This document shows, piece after piece, positions 1-12,780 of a stretch of 64,000 nucleotides of DNA. The stretch comes from Thalassia testudinum (Eukaryota; Streptophyta; Magnoliopsida; Alismatales; Hydrocharitaceae). A model generated the notes under the pieces. It was given only the letters and a program-made list of their open reading frames with translations, was not told where the DNA came from and did no database searches. The stretch is from NCBI GenBank assembly GCA_037157565.1, contig JAZHRO010000019.1, forward strand, positions 59,146,501 to 59,210,500, in the 5' to 3' direction. Each line of letters starts with the position of its first letter. Position 1 is the first letter of the stretch. The position numbers and the translations under genes were made by a program.

Positions 1-3000
1 TCTAGGATCTGCACTGGCCGCTCGGGGTAGGTCAGGTCGTCGCTCACCTCGACGCTCTCGTGACTCAGTACGTGGCTGGGATCGGCTACGTACTTCCTGA
101 GGTTGGACACGTGGAACACGTCGTGCACACCAGAAAGCTGCAGGGGAAGGGCAAGTCTGTAAGCAACGGGTCCAACCCGCTCCAGGACCTCAAAGGGCCC
201 CACGAACCTCGGCGCGAGCTTCCCTCTCACCCCAAACCGCTGTAAGCCCTTCATGGGCGAAACACGAAGGAAGACGTGGTCCCCAACCTCGAACTGCACC
301 TCTCTGCGTCTGCGATCTGCGTAGCTCTTTTGTCTGCTCCTGACAGTGCGGAGTCGTCTGTGGATCTGCTCAACTACCTCCTGACTCTGCCGGATCAACC
401 TGGGGCCAACCTCCCACTTGGTCCCCACCTCAACCCAACTCAAGGGTGCCATGCATTTCCGTCCGTACAGAGCCTCGTAGGGAGCCATGCCGATGCTCGA
501 GTGATAACTGTTGTTGTATGCAAACTCCGCCAGGGGAAGGTGCTCCTCCCAAGAGCCCCTCCAGTCTAGTACACAGGCACGCAAAAGGTCCTCAAGTGTC
601 TGTATCGTGCGTTCCGACTGTCCGTCCGTCTGGGGGTGGTAAGCCGTGCTAAACCTCAACCTCGTCCCCAAAGCCTGCTGAAACTCAGCCCAAAACTGGG
701 ACGTAAAGCGGGTATCCCGGTCGGATACGATCTCCCGCGGAACTCCGTGTAGTCGCACCACATCATGGATATACCTCTCTGCCAACTGTGCTGGTCCCAA
801 AGTGACTCGGATCGGCAAGAATCGTGCCGTCTTCGTCAATCTATCCACTATTACCCAGACTGCGTCGTGTCCTCGCTGGGTAACAGGTAAGCCCACCACC
901 AAGTCCATGGTGATGTTCTCCCACTTCCACTCTGGCACTGGAAGCGGCTGAAGCGGCCCTGCAGGTCTCTGATGCTCGGCTTTCACCTGCTGGCACACTA
1001 AGCACTGCTGCACGAACTCACCCACATCCCGTTTCATCCCTCTCCACCAAAACTCGCGTCTCAAGTCATGGTACATTTTCGTGTTTCCGGGATGTATGGT
1101 GAATCTGGAACCGTATGCCTCAGTCAGGAGCTCTCTCAACAGCTCCTCGTCTCTGGGAACGCACAACCGTCCCCTCAAGCGTAGCACCTGGTCTAAGAAA
1201 GAGAAGTCCCCTGGGTCCCCTGATAGTACTCTATCGCGCAAAGATTGCAGGTACGGATCGGCCATCTGTCCCGTGATGATGCGGTCTATCAACTCTGGCC
1301 TGGTCTGCCGTGTCACCGTCACTGCCCCACAGTACCCTCGTAACTCTAGAGGTCGCCAACTGCCCACCTCCTCCAAAAGGCTCCAACTCTGTAACTGTAG
1401 ACTGGCCAAGCGTGCGGGCGCCTTACGGCTCAAGGCGTCAGCCACCACATTGGCCTTTCCCGGGTGGTAGGAGATGCTGCAGTCGTAGTCCTTCAGGAGC
1501 TCCAACCAACGTCTCTGTCTCATGTTGAGCTCCTTCTGGTCAAAAAGATATCTGAGGCTCTTGTGATCTGTAAAAATCTCGAAGGTCTCACCGTACAAGT
1601 AGTGCCTCCATGTCTTCAGCGCGAAGACAACAACTGCCAACTCTAGATCGTGGGTAGGGTAGGTATGCTCATGGGGCTTCAGTTGCCGCGAAGCGTAAGC
1701 GACCACGTGACCCCTCTGCATGAGCACACCTCCTAACCCCTGCAAGGAAGCGTCCGTGTACACAACGAACCCGCCACTACTGTCAGGGATGGTGAGCACG
1801 AGAGCCGAGGTCAACCTCTCCTTCAGCTCCAGAAAACACGCCTCACAGGCGTCTGTCCAAGCGAAAGGCACATCCTTCCGGGTCAACTGTGTCATAGGAC
1901 GCGAAATCTGTGAAAATCCTCTGATGAACCGTCTGTAGTAACCTGCCAGTCCCAGGAAATTGCGAATCTCAGTGACTGAACGCGGTCTCTCCCACCTGAG
2001 CACTTCCTCAACCTTGGCGAGGTCCACCGCCAGGCCGTCTCCAGAGATCACATGACCCAAAAAGGTCACCTCCCTCAACCAGAACTCGCACTTGCTGTAT
2101 TTGGCGTACAGCCTGCGTCGTCTCAGAGTGTCCAGAACCATCCGCAAGTGCTGTCCGTGCTGCGTCCGATCTCTAGAATAGATGAGTACATCATCTATGA
2201 AAACCACCACAAACTGGTCCAAGTACGGTCTAAACACCCGGTTCATCAGGTCCATGAAAGCAGCGAGGGCATTGGTCAGCCCAAACGGCATGACCAAAAA
2301 CTCGTAGTGTCCGTACCGGGTGCGGAAAGCTGTCTTGGAGACGTCGGTCTCCCTGATCCTCAACTGGTGGTATCCAGACCTCAAGTCGATCTTGGAAAAC
2401 ACCGTGGCACCCCGCAACTGGTTAAACAAATCGTCGATCCTCGGCAGCGGATATCTGTTCTTGATGGTGACCCTATTCAGCTGTCGGTAGTCCACACAAA
2501 GGCGTAGGGTCCCATCCTTCTTCTTCACAAACAGTACCGGGGCTCCCCAGGGAGACGCACTGGGCCTCACGAAACCTTTCTCCAAAAGGTCCTGCAACTG
2601 GGACTTGAGCTCTCGCAGCTCAAGCGGTGCCATTCTGTATGGCGCGGTGGAGATGGGGCTGGTCCCTGGTACTAGTGAGATCTCAAACTCGATCTCACGC
2701 TCGGGCGGTAGTCCTGGTAACTCGTCTGGAAACACGTCGGGGTACTCTCTGACCACCGGGATGCTCTGGAAGTCTGCCACGGGGCTGTGCTCTGCCACCA
2801 CACAAGCTAGGAAGCCCTCACACCCCTGGCTCAAAAGTCTCGCCGCCCGAAGTGCCGAAATGCACCTGAAACCTCCGTCTACTGGCTGCCCGTGAAACTC
2901 GAAAGAAGGCAACTCCGGAATGGAGAAGACAATCTTCCTCTCAAAATAGTCTACCAAGGCGTGGTAAGCGGACAGCCAATCCATCCCCAGAATCACTCCA

Positions 3001-3938
3001 AAGTCCTCCATCTGTATCATAATCAGGTCAGCTGGCAGGCTATGTCCCCCGATGCTGACCCCGCAACCCGTGTACACCTCCTCAGCTACAAACAGCTGAC
3101 CACTCGGACCTCTGATTATGAACGGATTCTCTAACAGTGTATAATCCTGGTCCAAACTAACTGCGAAACTGGCTGCGACAAACGAGTGCGTAGCGCCGGA
3201 ATCGAAAAGCGTGTAAACGAGTCTGCCTGAAACTGAAACCATACCTGCTACCACGGATCCCGATGCTATGGCGTCCCTGTGTGTTAGGGCATTGATACGC
3301 CCCTCAGCCCTAGGTGCGGACGAAGCAGCCACACTCTGCGTCGGACGGGTAGGTGCTGGCCGGTACCCTCCTCGCGACTGTTGTCCTCCTCCTCGTGCCT
3401 GGGGACCGCGGCCTCCTGCGCGCCCTCCAGTGCTCTGCACGGGAAGTATCTGCTGACCTCCTGCCCTAGATGGGCAGTCCCTCCTGACGTGGCCCGGCTG
3501 GCCACACTGGTAGCAGAGGGGAACCCGACTCCCGCCCTCAGTGAGTCCCTGCTGTCGGCTAGGCGGGGGTCCGGTGCTGGCGACTGGCCCCTGTCGAGGG
3601 CCCCCAAAGGCCACTGATGGCCCTGCACAATGTGACAGCCCTCCTGCGGACGTCACGTGTCTCCGTTGAGTTCTCCTAACACGCCTGGTGTGGCGGCGGA
3701 AATCTCGTTCCACCACTAACTCCCCTGTCGTACGCTCGGAAGGGGGAGGGGGTGGCGACGTGGGTGGAAGCTGAAATTCTTCTCGAACCACCTCTCGAAT
3801 CAGTTGGACGAGGTCCCGAGACGGTATACTCAAGAGAAGAGGAGGGGTAGTATGTATTCCAAGCCCGACATATATGTCCCCTGGGCCCTGACCTCGGCCG
3901 CGCCTGCGGCCCACCCTCCTAGCTCCACGACGCGGCAT
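1..3938 (-). CDS. Ty3/gypsy (Tekay/Del-like chromovirus) polyprotein, gag core deleted, cut by window edge
   Basis: Read codon by codon on the minus strand, the frame starts at ATG 3938-3936 and has no stop to the window edge (about 1312 codons). In order: a short Pro/Arg-rich gag N-terminus; a CX2CX4HX4C zinc knuckle ([14 protein letters not shown], near residue 142); aspartic protease (DSGATHSF, near 245); reverse transcriptase (VDYRQLN, then FIDDVLIYS near 578); RNase H ([11 protein letters not shown], near 727); integrase with HHCC region, D,D,E residues ([22 protein letters not shown]) and a GPF module. The frame reaches the edge just where a chromodomain should begin. Compared with the gag at 29796-33656, the capsid core is missing: the N-terminal segment joins almost directly to the PSVAFGGP region. 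Pol could be functional, but this copy could not make its own capsid. Clade assignment is from motif similarity only. Confidence 0.9.
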   Translation of the reverse strand, partial: MPRRGARRVGRRRGRGQGPGDIYVGLGIHTTPPLLLSIPSRDLVQLIREVVREEFQLPPTSPPPPPSERTTGELVVERDFRRHTRRVRRTQRRHVTSAGGLSHCAGPSVAFGGPRQGPVASTGPPPSRQQGLTEGGSRVPLCYQCGQPGHVRRDCPSRAGGQQILPVQSTGGRAGGRGPQARGGGQQSRGGYRPAPTRPTQSVAASSAPRAEGRINALTHRDAIASGSVVAGMVSVSGRLVYTLFDSGATHSFVAASFAVSLDQDYTLLENPFIIRGPSGQLFVAEEVYTGCGVSIGGHSLPADLIMIQMEDFGVILGMDWLSAYHALVDYFERKIVFSIPELPSFEFHGQPVDGGFRCISALRAARLLSQGCEGFLACVVAEHSPVADFQSIPVVREYPDVFPDELPGLPPEREIEFEISLVPGTSPISTAPYRMAPLELRELKSQLQDLLEKGFVRPSASPWGAPVLFVKKKDGTLRLCVDYRQLNRVTIKNRYPLPRIDDLFNQLRGATVFSKIDLRSGYHQLRIRETDVSKTAFRTRYGHYEFLVMPFGLTNALAAFMDLMNRVFRPYLDQFVVVFIDDVLIYSRDRTQHGQHLRMVLDTLRRRRLYAKYSKCEFWLREVTFLGHVISGDGLAVDLAKVEEVLRWERPRSVTEIRNFLGLAGYYRRFIRGFSQISRPMTQLTRKDVPFAWTDACEACFLELKERLTSALVLTIPDSSGGFVVYTDASLQGLGGVLMQRGHVVAYASRQLKPHEHTYPTHDLELAVVVFALKTWRHYLYGETFEIFTDHKSLRYLFDQKELNMRQRRWLELLKDYDCSISYHPGKANVVADALSRKAPARLASLQLQSWSLLEEVGSWRPLELRGYCGAVTVTRQTRPELIDRIITGQMADPYLQSLRDRVLSGDPGDFSFLDQVLRLRGRLCVPRDEELLRELLTEAYGSRFTIHPGNTKMYHDLRREFWWRGMKRDVGEFVQQCLVCQQVKAEHQRPAGPLQPLPVPEWKWENITMDLVVGLPVTQRGHDAVWVIVDRLTKTARFLPIRVTLGPAQLAERYIHDVVRLHGVPREIVSDRDTRFTSQFWAEFQQALGTRLRFSTAYHPQTDGQSERTIQTLEDLLRACVLDWRGSWEEHLPLAEFAYNNSYHSSIGMAPYEALYGRKCMAPLSWVEVGTKWEVGPRLIRQSQEVVEQIHRRLRTVRSRQKSYADRRRREVQFEVGDHVFLRVSPMKGLQRFGVRGKLAPRFVGPFEVLERVGPVAYRLALPLQLSGVHDVFHVSNLRKYVADPSHVLSHESVEVSDDLTYPERPVQIL

Positions 3939-4104
3939 CTCCTACAATGGAGACGCGAAACAAAATGAAAAGCTTCTAAACAGACGGTACCTAATGAAAC
4001 CTCTAAGAGCTCATGTCAAGAGATATGTTGTGGTGGCTACTCTAGCTATAAACATGTGAATTGGTTATTTTCCAGTCAGTTGATTCACTTCTCGGGACGA
4101 CCTT

Positions 4105-4116
4105 GCTCTGATACCA
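4105..4116 (-). other. Primer binding site, initiator tRNA-Met type
   Basis: On the minus strand this reads TGGTATCAGAGC, complementary to the 3' end of plant initiator tRNA-Met. It lies three bases downstream of the LTR end (4120), the expected place for minus-strand cDNA priming. Confidence 0.9.
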
Positions 4117-4119
4117 TCT

Positions 4120-6801
4120 TGTAACGACCCGGTTCCCGAGTCCCTACGAGACACGAGAACCGGACCGACTCGACTAATCCCAAGACCTAGTCGTCCAACG
4201 AGGAAGTAACCAAAAGACAGTAAAATAAACCACATTCAGCATGAATATAACTAACAGTAAGAAAGTACAGCAGTAAGGAAAGAAACTACTACAGTAGGTA
4301 CCACCACAACAGTAAAACAACATTTATCATATAACAAGAACTGCAGGTAAAGAAGGTACAGCGGAAACAAAAACTACTCACTAAAACAGAAACAAAAGAG
4401 GTACAAGGACTGTGGTAAACTCTACTGGACCCTACTTGGCCCAGCGTCCTCTGCAGCCGCCGACCCTGGCTGCTCAACACCTGGTCCTGAAAAAGGTCAC
4501 GAGTGTAACACGTCAGCAAAACGCTGAGTAGAGTGGCAAACTAACTAAAGGCAACAGTAGAGTGTACAGTAGCTGTTATGTTCTATTACTTCCTTTATTC
4601 ACATCTTTCAATTTTTCTCACTATTTCATTTATTTCTCAGGTCCTTTACTTGATCTCGAATGTCCTCGTGGGAACGATCTTGATTGCAGTCTTTTCCAAA
4701 AGTAGAAGTAGCACGTGGTGCTCTCCTGGCCGGGAGAGTCCCCCGTGGTGATCCTACCCTCAGTCAACCACCCCAAGGTCACTGACAGACGTAACGGTGA
4801 CTACGGCACGCGCGATAAACGCACAGGTAGCTAGCCCGCACTGGCACGCGGTCAGTCGTTTCCGTTAACGGGTGCGCCCAAAGCACAGCACGGAACCAGG
4901 GCAGAGCCCTCTCAGTAACAGGGGTCCAACCCCTCCACAGTAACCAAACCGGGGCCTTGCCCCTCCACAGTCCGCGCACCCTCGCCTGACTACCCTGGTT
5001 TGCCCTAGTGGGCCTAACAAGTCGGTGAAGGAGGCTAGCAGAACCCCGGGGCCCGTGGGGTAGCTAGTACTCTCCTAACACTACTAGCTCTCCTCGGTAC
5101 TACGTACACGAGGGCCAACAAGTCGGTACAGAGCGGCCAATCCTAACCCCGGGTCCCTGGGGCGGCTGGCCCCACTCTGCACTAAACAGTTACAGGTACT
5201 TCCCTTGGTACTGCGTACCCAAGAGACAGTACAAACTACATCTCAGTTCCATTCCTTTTTCTTTCCAGGAGTTCCACTCCTAATTCCCCGTAGGGTTCCA
5301 GCTCTTTATCTCAGAACATCATATGTTTCACTTTCCAGATTCACGTTCTCAAAATCCATGATCTCAATCATGTTTCTTTATTCATAACAGGCAGCTGTTA
5401 ATTCAAATTACAGGCAGCTTTATATTCCTTTCCATTTTTCCAAGACTGCAGTATTATACATTCCACTAGTTTTTCCATCCTAAGATTCATGCCACATCCT
5501 AGGATCTAGCATACAACTAGTTTTCCAGCCCTAGGATTCATGCATCACCTAGGAGCTATCATTCCATACATTTCTCATTCCTAGGATTCATGCAATGTCC
5601 TAGATTCTAGTTATGGTTTCATACTTTAACAGATTTTATTAATAACTTAAGCCACTCTACCAGGTACAACGGGAGTAATGGGGGCGTGATCGGGAATCCC
5701 GCGTGCCTCCGCGACTCTCAAGACTGCAACTGAACAAGATCCTGTCACAAGGATCAAACACAAGGAGTGTCTCAAAACAGTGTATAGCTACTGTAGATGA
5801 GTAGAGGAATTAATTCTGAAGAGAACGCAACTCGAATCGAGGAAAACGGAGCCCGAACGGGCCCTAAACGGGTCGAAAAAGACGATACTGTGCAAAATCA
5901 GACGTCTGGAACTCCTTCCAGACGTCTTAAAGAGTGGATCAGAGAATTACCTGTTCAGCGTGGTTTCTCAGACGTCCAGAAGTCTGCGGGGACGTCTGCC
6001 TAGATCCCAGACGTCCGATGGTCACTCCGGACGTCTGGAGGTCACTCCCGCCGTCTGGTACAACTTCCAGACGTCTGATTCGCAAAGGATGGCGAATCAG
6101 CGAACCTGCGCACAGCCAACCCCCCTCCCTCAGTACGGTCAATCGACAAGAAGGAAGAAGAAGGCGGAAAACTCACCTTTCAGACGTCTGTATGATCTTA
6201 CAGACGTCGACCTTGCCGTCTGGCTATCAACCCAGACGTCTGATTCTGGAAATTTTTCCAGAATCAGAACCCTGCTCGGCCTCCGCTCGCGACGCCGCCC
6301 GCGTCGAACCTCGCGCGTCTGCTGCTCAGCCCGCAGCAGGTCCCTCTCTGCATCGCTCCGCGCCCCCCCGCGCCCTCCGTCGGCCGGCCAAGCCGCTCCG
6401 GCGAGCTCGCCCTCACGGCAGAGCTCCGCCCTCGCACGCCGCACCTCCGCGCTCACTGCGGCCGCCGCTGCCGCCATCGCGTCCGCTCGCTCTCGCGCAC
6501 AGGAAGGAGAAGGAGGAGACGGTGGAGTCGGGAGGGGAGGCACGCCCCTTTTAACGCCGCGCGGAGAGGAGAGAGAGAAGGCGGCAGGCCGCCTGCAGCC
6601 GCAGAGAAAAGAGGGAATATGCGGTCTGCGCGCTCAGGCACGCAGGCGACTCGCGTGTGTCGAAAATAACGGATTTCCAGACGTCTTGAAACTATCCCTG
6701 ACGTCTTATCAGACGTCTGGTTGTGATCCCAGACGTCTTGTCCGACGTCTGAGCCACCTCCCAGACGTCTTAAAATACGTCTGGGGCACACATTCGTTAC
6801 A
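4120..6801 (-). mobile_element. 5' LTR of the minus-strand Tekay-like element (subfamily I)
   Basis: This 2682-bp LTR has TG...CA ends and a priming site beside its inner end. It aligns along its whole length with the solo LTRs at 37408-40102 and 59255-61954. Read in LTR orientation, it has an AGACGTCT array at the outer end (6670-6790), a GC-rich stretch with a weak TATA-like TTAAAAGG near 6550, a palindrome at 6239-6268 and a second AGACGTCT array (5900-6250). TGAAG at 6802-6806 is the presumed target duplication; its partner lies outside the window. The open frames in this LTR come from the repeated motif and are not genes. Confidence 0.92.
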
Positions 6802-7971
6802 TGAAGTCAATGGCAAGACGACAATAAGGAAGGAGGGGTTCAAAGTGACCGTACTTTGATCGGTCTTGGTCGCGACGAAGAGAGTAAGAGGTTGGGCCAA
6901 TCAATTTGACCATTGGTTGGAAGAAGGTGGTCGGAGAGGCTTGTCGAAGCTGAAGAAATGGTGGCCAGAGAAGGTGAAGAGAGAGGAAATCCGATCGTTT
7001 CTTAGCTGAGGAGAATCATGGGACTTTGGGGGGTTTAAATAGCACCTCTCTAGCCCCTCTTGGAGCCAATTCAAGCAAGCTTTAAGTTGGTTTTTGAGCT
7101 CAAAATTTTTGGGTTTACTAGCAGCAAAATCTGTCATGAATGATCTTGAGATTTAGCCCAAGCTGTAGGGAATCATCTTAGGAATAATCTCTCCAATTTT
7201 GGAGAGATTTGGGCGAGGATCGAGCAAAAAGTTTTTGCTTAAAGTTGGCGGTGGAGGGTGTGTTCACACTTATGGCAGTAGGGACCTTTTTGCAAGAATG
7301 ATGTCAAATTTAGGGACCTAAATGAAAGAAACTTGAAACCTAGGGGCTTAAGTGTAAGAAATAGAGTCTTAGGGAGTAAAATGCAAACTAGGTAAAGATG
7401 GACTCCGATTGGGCTCAAATTTTGGTGTAACCTAATTTGGACTGAAGAAATCTAATGATGAACTTGGATTTAAGTTTTGATCACGTTTGATTAGGGAAAT
7501 TGTCCAGAAGCCCAAATCAGAGCAAATTCCCGTTTGACACTATTTTGGGTCAAAATAGGTTCAGATGGTCAAACTAGAGGTAGCAAACCCCTTAAAACAT
7601 TTTTCTATGAATTTTAGGGAGTTTATATTAATTTTATCCTAACCAGAACCTCTTCAATTTAAGTGGGGTTAATAATTAGGGTTTTCAGTATTGATTTTGC
7701 CCTCGAAATGCGTGAAACCCTGATTCAGTCAGTGTGGGCCCACTTTTTAGGTTTTTATGCTAAATTGACCTTTAATTGACCCCTGAGTGATCTCATGGTT
7801 AATCTGTATTTGTGATGTGCTGTTAAAATTGCATAATTAACCTTGTTTCCTTATTTTCTTCTTAAATTAGAACATTATGGAGTTATGACCCTCATATGAT
7901 CAAGTAGAAGCATTTACCATTCGAAATTGATTAATTGTGGCTAGTTAGGGCTCATGATGGTGTTACCATCA
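6802..7971 (-). mobile_element. Old LTR fragment, related to the LTRs at 42353 and 49537
   Basis: The reverse complement begins TGATGGTAACACCATCA followed by TGAGCCCTAACTAG, closely resembling the start of the young element's LTR (42353). It also shares a conserved block around TAAAATTCATAGAAAAAT. A TATA-like TTTAAATAG lies near 7028-7038. The fragment ends exactly where the LTR at 4120-6801 begins, so the Tekay-like element inserted into it. Whether it was a 5', 3' or solo LTR cannot be told. Confidence 0.6.
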
Positions 7972-9371
7972 CTTTGTAAGTTTAGATTTAATTAAATCCC
8001 TTCCTCAAAAACATAAATCATTTAAAACTCTGAAAATTAAATTTTAATACTAAATGCCTCCATATGAAAATTAAGTCATCGTAAGTTCATCTCAATCATT
8101 GCAAACATTAGCACAGAGAAACTCATTCAAAATCAAATGGAAACCCAAGAACACATTCAAAACCCTAATTAATCCCTTCTACCTTGCTCTAGACAGCAAG
8201 AAGAGGGGAGTTAATTCAGGTCTTAAAACACTTAAAAACATTTCTCAGATCTCCCTCATTTTGTTTTAAAACTTCCCAAATCACTAATTAGGTCACTAAT
8301 CAATGTCACTGATTTCATTGACCTAATCTCACTATACAATAAGAAAATAGAGATTCATTCAGATTTTGGGTAAAACTTGATAAATCATTGAAAACACATC
8401 ACATAAAGTTCAGAACCATCATATGAAATCCAATTATGCAAATACACACTAGATTTGGTTGATTAAAATTAATGGAAATTAAATGAACTAAAAATCCTTC
8501 ATTCACACTCTCAAACCAAATTAGAATTAAACGACCAAATCAATTCAATTCAGCACACATGGAGGACCTTTGTGATCAAATGAGTTGAATGAGAGGTCCT
8601 CTCATTGAGATTTGAGCGTGCTTTAGATCTAGAAGCTTGTGAGCTTCAGATCTAAAGCAACTCTGGTGAATGGGGTGGATTACGATAAAAATGCGAGGGA
8701 AATAGATGAAGATGATTGTAAGATGATGAGGAAGACAATGGATCGAAGTGATTGCGCAAAAATACCTCTCCGATCTGAATAAATTGGAGAGGGTGGAGTC
8801 GGAGCTAATCTAATATACTCCTAAATCTAACAATCAATCAGTGAATTAACTAACTAATTCTACTCCTAGAAAGCATTAAAAAACCTAGCTAAGTGGAAGA
8901 ATGGGATGCTTGGGCTATAGCTGGTCACTGCAATGATGAAGAGGGATGAGGAGATTTTCTGCGAGGAATGGGGTCCTTGGATCCGTAGTGGGTTGCTAGA
9001 GACAAAATTTAGGAAGAAGAATTTCCCCTGTCATAAATGGCCCTGATGAAAGAGGAAGAAGAATTAGAGATGTGGACGAGGACCAACTCAGGGGAAGGGA
9101 GCTGATGGTGCGTGCGAGGAGATGGGATGGTGCTTAAGTAGCCGAGGGAGTGGATCGAAGCACCGTGAGGTGTGATTAGGCAGGTAGGGTTCCAATAGTC
9201 AGGATTAGCTTGGAAGAGGGCGAGAAGGATTAGAGATGAATCCCACCATTAGATGGGATCTAGGTGAGGCAATGGAGCTTCACGCAAAGGCGTGCAAAAT
9301 TTGGATCATCGTTCACCATCAAATGGCTGGCAAAGAGAATCAACGGCTCATGTTATGCATATTCCTCAAGT
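7972..9371 (-). repeat. Non-coding remnant, probably the distal part of the old LTR starting at 12780
   Basis: There is no credible reading frame. In minus orientation this continues the old LTR from beyond the solo-LTR insertion: GCTAT at 9372-9376 matches GCTAT at 12238-12242. A TATA-like CTACTTAAGCACC lies near 9133-9145, where an LTR promoter would fall. No LTR 3' end or second primer site could be located, so the left boundary is uncertain. Confidence 0.4.
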
Positions 9372-9376
9372 GCTAT

Positions 9377-12237
9377 TGTTAAGACCCGAGACATCAAACA
9401 CTTTTAAGACGTCTGGGAGTTGGTCCAGACGTCTGGTCAGACGTCTGGACGCCTTCCCAGATGTTTGGAAATAAATTTCTGCGTGCGTACGATTGCGAGT
9501 CTACGTGCGTACACGCGCAGACTGAAACCCGCCGACCTGCAAATGCTTTTTCTACCCCCCACGCCTTCAAATACCCCTCTCCCTTGTTCACCACCAACCG
9601 TCTTCTCCTTCCTCCAGTGCGAGTGTGAGAAAGGGAGTGAGAGCGGGTAGCAGCTACTGCCGGGTGCGTTGCAGAGAGGAAGAGGTGCAGCGAGAGGGAA
9701 GAAGAGGGAGAGCGCGCGAGAAAGAGAGAGCGAGCTCGCCGGAGCAGCTCGGGGCCGGCCGACGAGCGCACAGAGGAGCGTGGTGCTGGGGAGGTTACCC
9801 CGGTGCTGCTGTAGCTCAGACAGCAGGTGGACGAGAGCAGTGCGGCCGCGCGCAGCGGGAAGAAGACGAGGAGGTTCTGGTTCTAGGAAATTTTCCCAGA
9901 ATCAGATGTTTGGACCTACATCTAGACGACGTGGGCGACATCTGGAGGGAGCTCCAAACGTATGAGAGGTACGAAATTTCTCCTCTCCCTCCTTTTTGCG
10001 GATATGGCCATGCAGGCTGATCCGCCGAAGTGCTGAGTTGTGTCTTGATGAGAAGGCTTTCGTCGCGCGTGCAGGTTTCGTTTCGGGAAGGCGCGAGGAC
10101 ACGCCCTCCCACGCAGATCAGATGTCTGGGCACAGCACCAGACGGCGAAGAGCATCTCCAGACGTCCGGAGAGGTGGTCGGACGTCTGGAACTGGGTCCA
10201 GACGATTCAGCAGGATCCCTGGACGTTTGAGGAGCAGTGCAAAGCGAGATATGACCTGGACCACTTTTAAGACGTCTGGAAGGTGTTCCAGATGTCTGAT
10301 TTGGGTCAGAGTTGTCATTTTTGACCCGTTTAGGGTCCGTTTGAGGTCCGATTTCCGCGTTTAAAATTTTGTTCTTCTCAGAATTAGTTCCTCTACTTGT
10401 TTAAGATACTTGTATCTTGTTATAAGTGGTTCCTTGTGATTGATCCTTGTGTTAGGACCTCGTTCTGTTCCGACTTTGGGGATTGCGAAGGCACGTGGGC
10501 TTGTCAATCACGCCCCCATCACTCCCGGTTTTGCGGGTAGAGTGATTCCCCTTAGTTACTTACAAACATTAATGCATCTCTGAAATGAATGATAGATCCT
10601 AGGATATGGCATGAATCCTAAGACCTGAAAACTAGATTGAATGAGAGATCCTAGGGTATGGCATGAATCCTAGGACCTGAAAACTAGATTGAATGATAGA
10701 TCCTAGGGTATGGCATGAATCCTAAGACCTGAAAACTAGATTGAATGATAGATCCTAGGGTGTGGCATGAATCCTAGGAACAGAAACACTGAAACGAATA
10801 TCTTGAATACCTGAATTGCAGTCTTTGACAGAATAATGATAATTGCCTGTAATTGGATAACAGCTGCCTGTGAAATGTAGAATACTGCTGCTAGTAACTG
10901 TTACATATATTTCTTGTTGTTTGGAAATTAAATTTGAGCTGCTTGTATATAAATTGATATTAAATGTTGGAAACACGGGCTAAATGTGAATGAAACTGAA
11001 ATGATGAAACCTAGTATGGCTTGGCCTGAGAAATATGAGCATGAACCCTACAAGGAATTAGGAGTAGAACTCTTGGAAAATAAATAGAATGGAACTGGGA
11101 AAATGGATGGGGAAGTGAGCTGGCCCTTGAGTACGGAGTACCAAGGAGAGCGACTGTCCCCCTGTTTAGTGCAGATCGGAGCTAGCTGCCCCAGGGACCC
11201 AGGGTTAGGTCTTGCCACTTTGTACCGACTTTTGGCCCTCACATACACAGTATCGGGGAGAGCTACTAGTGTAGGGAGAGAGCTAGCCACCCCACAAGTC
11301 CCGGGGTTCAGCTAGCCATCCTACACCGACTTGTTTGGCCCACTGGGCAAACCAGGGTAGTTAGGCGAGGGTGCACGGACTGTGGAGGGGCAAGACCCCT
11401 GTTTGGTTACTGTGGAAAGGCTGGACCCCTGTTACTGAGAGGGCTCTGCCCTATACCGGTTCCGTGTTGTGCTTTAGGCGCACCTGTTAACGGAAACGAC
11501 TGACCGCGTGCCAGTGCAGGGTAGCTACCCGTGCATTTATCGCGCGTGCCGTAGTCACCGTTACGTCTGTCAGTGACCTTGGGGTGGTTGACTGAGGGCA
11601 GGACCACCACGAGGGACTCTCCCAGCCAGGGGAGCACCACATGCTACTTCTACTTTTCGGAAAAGACTGCAATCAAGATCGTTCCCACAAGGAACAGTCG
11701 AGATCAAGAAAAAGACCTAATAAATAAACCAAGTGATGGAAGAAAGAATAATTGGTTAAATAAGAAAGAAAAAAAAAACAACAGCTACTTGTTCACTTTA
11801 TTGTTTTTCTTAGCTAGCTGGTTGCCACTCTACTCAGCGATTCGCTGACGTGTCACATTTGTCACCTTTTTCAGGACCAGGTGTTGAGCAGCCAGAGCCT
11901 GCGGCTGCGGAGGGTGCTAGGCCTAGTAGAGCCCAGTAGTTGTACTTTTGTTATACCATTTTTCTGTAGTAGTGAGTATTTCTGTTTCACCTTGTACTCT
12001 TTTATTGTAAACTTCATATTCTGTACCTATTTTTAATTCTCTACTGTTGCAGTGGTATGTACTATAGTAGTTCTTTCCTTTACTACTGTACTTTTGTTAC
12101 TGTTAGTTACCTGCATGGTGAATGTGGTTTATTTTACTGCTTTTTGGTTACTTTCTCATTGGACGACTGGGTCTTGGGATCAGTCGAGTCGGTCCAATTC
12201 TCGTGTCTTGTAAGGATTCGGGAACCGGGTCGTAACA
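9377..12237 (+). mobile_element. Solo LTR, Tekay-like subfamily II
   Basis: This 2861-bp LTR runs from TGTTAAGACCC to GGGTCGTAACA and is flanked by an exact 5-bp target duplication, GCTAT (9372-9376 and 12238-12242). There is no internal region, so LTR-LTR recombination is the likely origin. It matches the LTR at 30186-32983 in reverse orientation. AGACGTCT copies lie near 9409-9450 and 10110-10310. A TATA-like TTCAAATACC is near 9566, and the LTR palindrome is at 9876-9906. Confidence 0.93.
10591..10798 (+). repeat. Four tandem 52-bp repeats inside the solo LTR
   Basis: Units start at 10591, 10643, 10695 and 10747. Each contains GATCCTAGG, ATGGCATGAATCCTA and ACTAGATTGAATGA, so CCTAGG-type palindromes recur about every 25 bases. 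Shorter, degenerate versions occur in the other Tekay-like LTRs (for example near 5480-5610, 38760-38895 and 60615-60750). Confidence 0.9.
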
Positions 12238-12780
12238 GCTATAGTGCCCACACAACAGCAGGTATATTGGAAAAATTGCATGAAAGGCCCTTAAGGTCGA
12301 AACGGTAAGGATTTTAAGCACAAGCCCATAAGTGGCAAGAAATACTGCAATGCGGTCCTTGAAGTCCTGCAGATGGGTCCCTATGACTTTCAAAGAGGTC
12401 CTTGAAACTTATAATTGTAATAAAAATGTTAATGCATGAGGACCTATATGTAATCTAACGAATGCAAGGTCTTATTGATGTCCAAATGCCATGAGATTTT
12501 TGTTGGAGCTTAATTAAACCTTTAAGAAGTTAATTCAACCCTTGATATTTACTTTTAAACTTAATTATGTGTTCAATTTGTAATTGGATCATCAAATTAC
12601 ACTTGTGACTATAATATCTCATTAATTGACCTAATTGTGCATTTTTAACACCAATTTGTTGTTTTAGGTTATTTTCCTTAATTTCCACACTTAATTATTT
12701 TCTTGTGTTAATTGTATAGTGTTTAACCTAGTTTCTAGCTTAACTTGGACATTTTAGCTATGATGAGCCACACCTCATCA
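12238..12780 (-). mobile_element. Outer (U3) end of an old LTR, presumed 3' LTR of the large non-coding element
   Basis: The reverse complement starts TGATGAGGTGTGGCTCATCA and runs into AAACTAGGTTAAACACTATA. It is clearly homologous, though diverged, to the start of the LTR at 14066-17745. It is interrupted at 12237 by the solo LTR and probably continues below 9372. It lacks a convincing polypurine tract at its outer edge. Confidence 0.65.

Noticed and set aside
5960..6859. 299-codon frame, and similar ones at 39222-40349 and 31775-32716
   Set aside because: They lie in LTRs and consist of repeated QTSD/RRL peptides from translating the AGACGTCT array. Some run past the LTR edge.
10591..10798. 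CRISPR-like regular repeats
   Set aside because: Plant LTR context, head-to-tail tandem units with no unique spacers; no cas genes.
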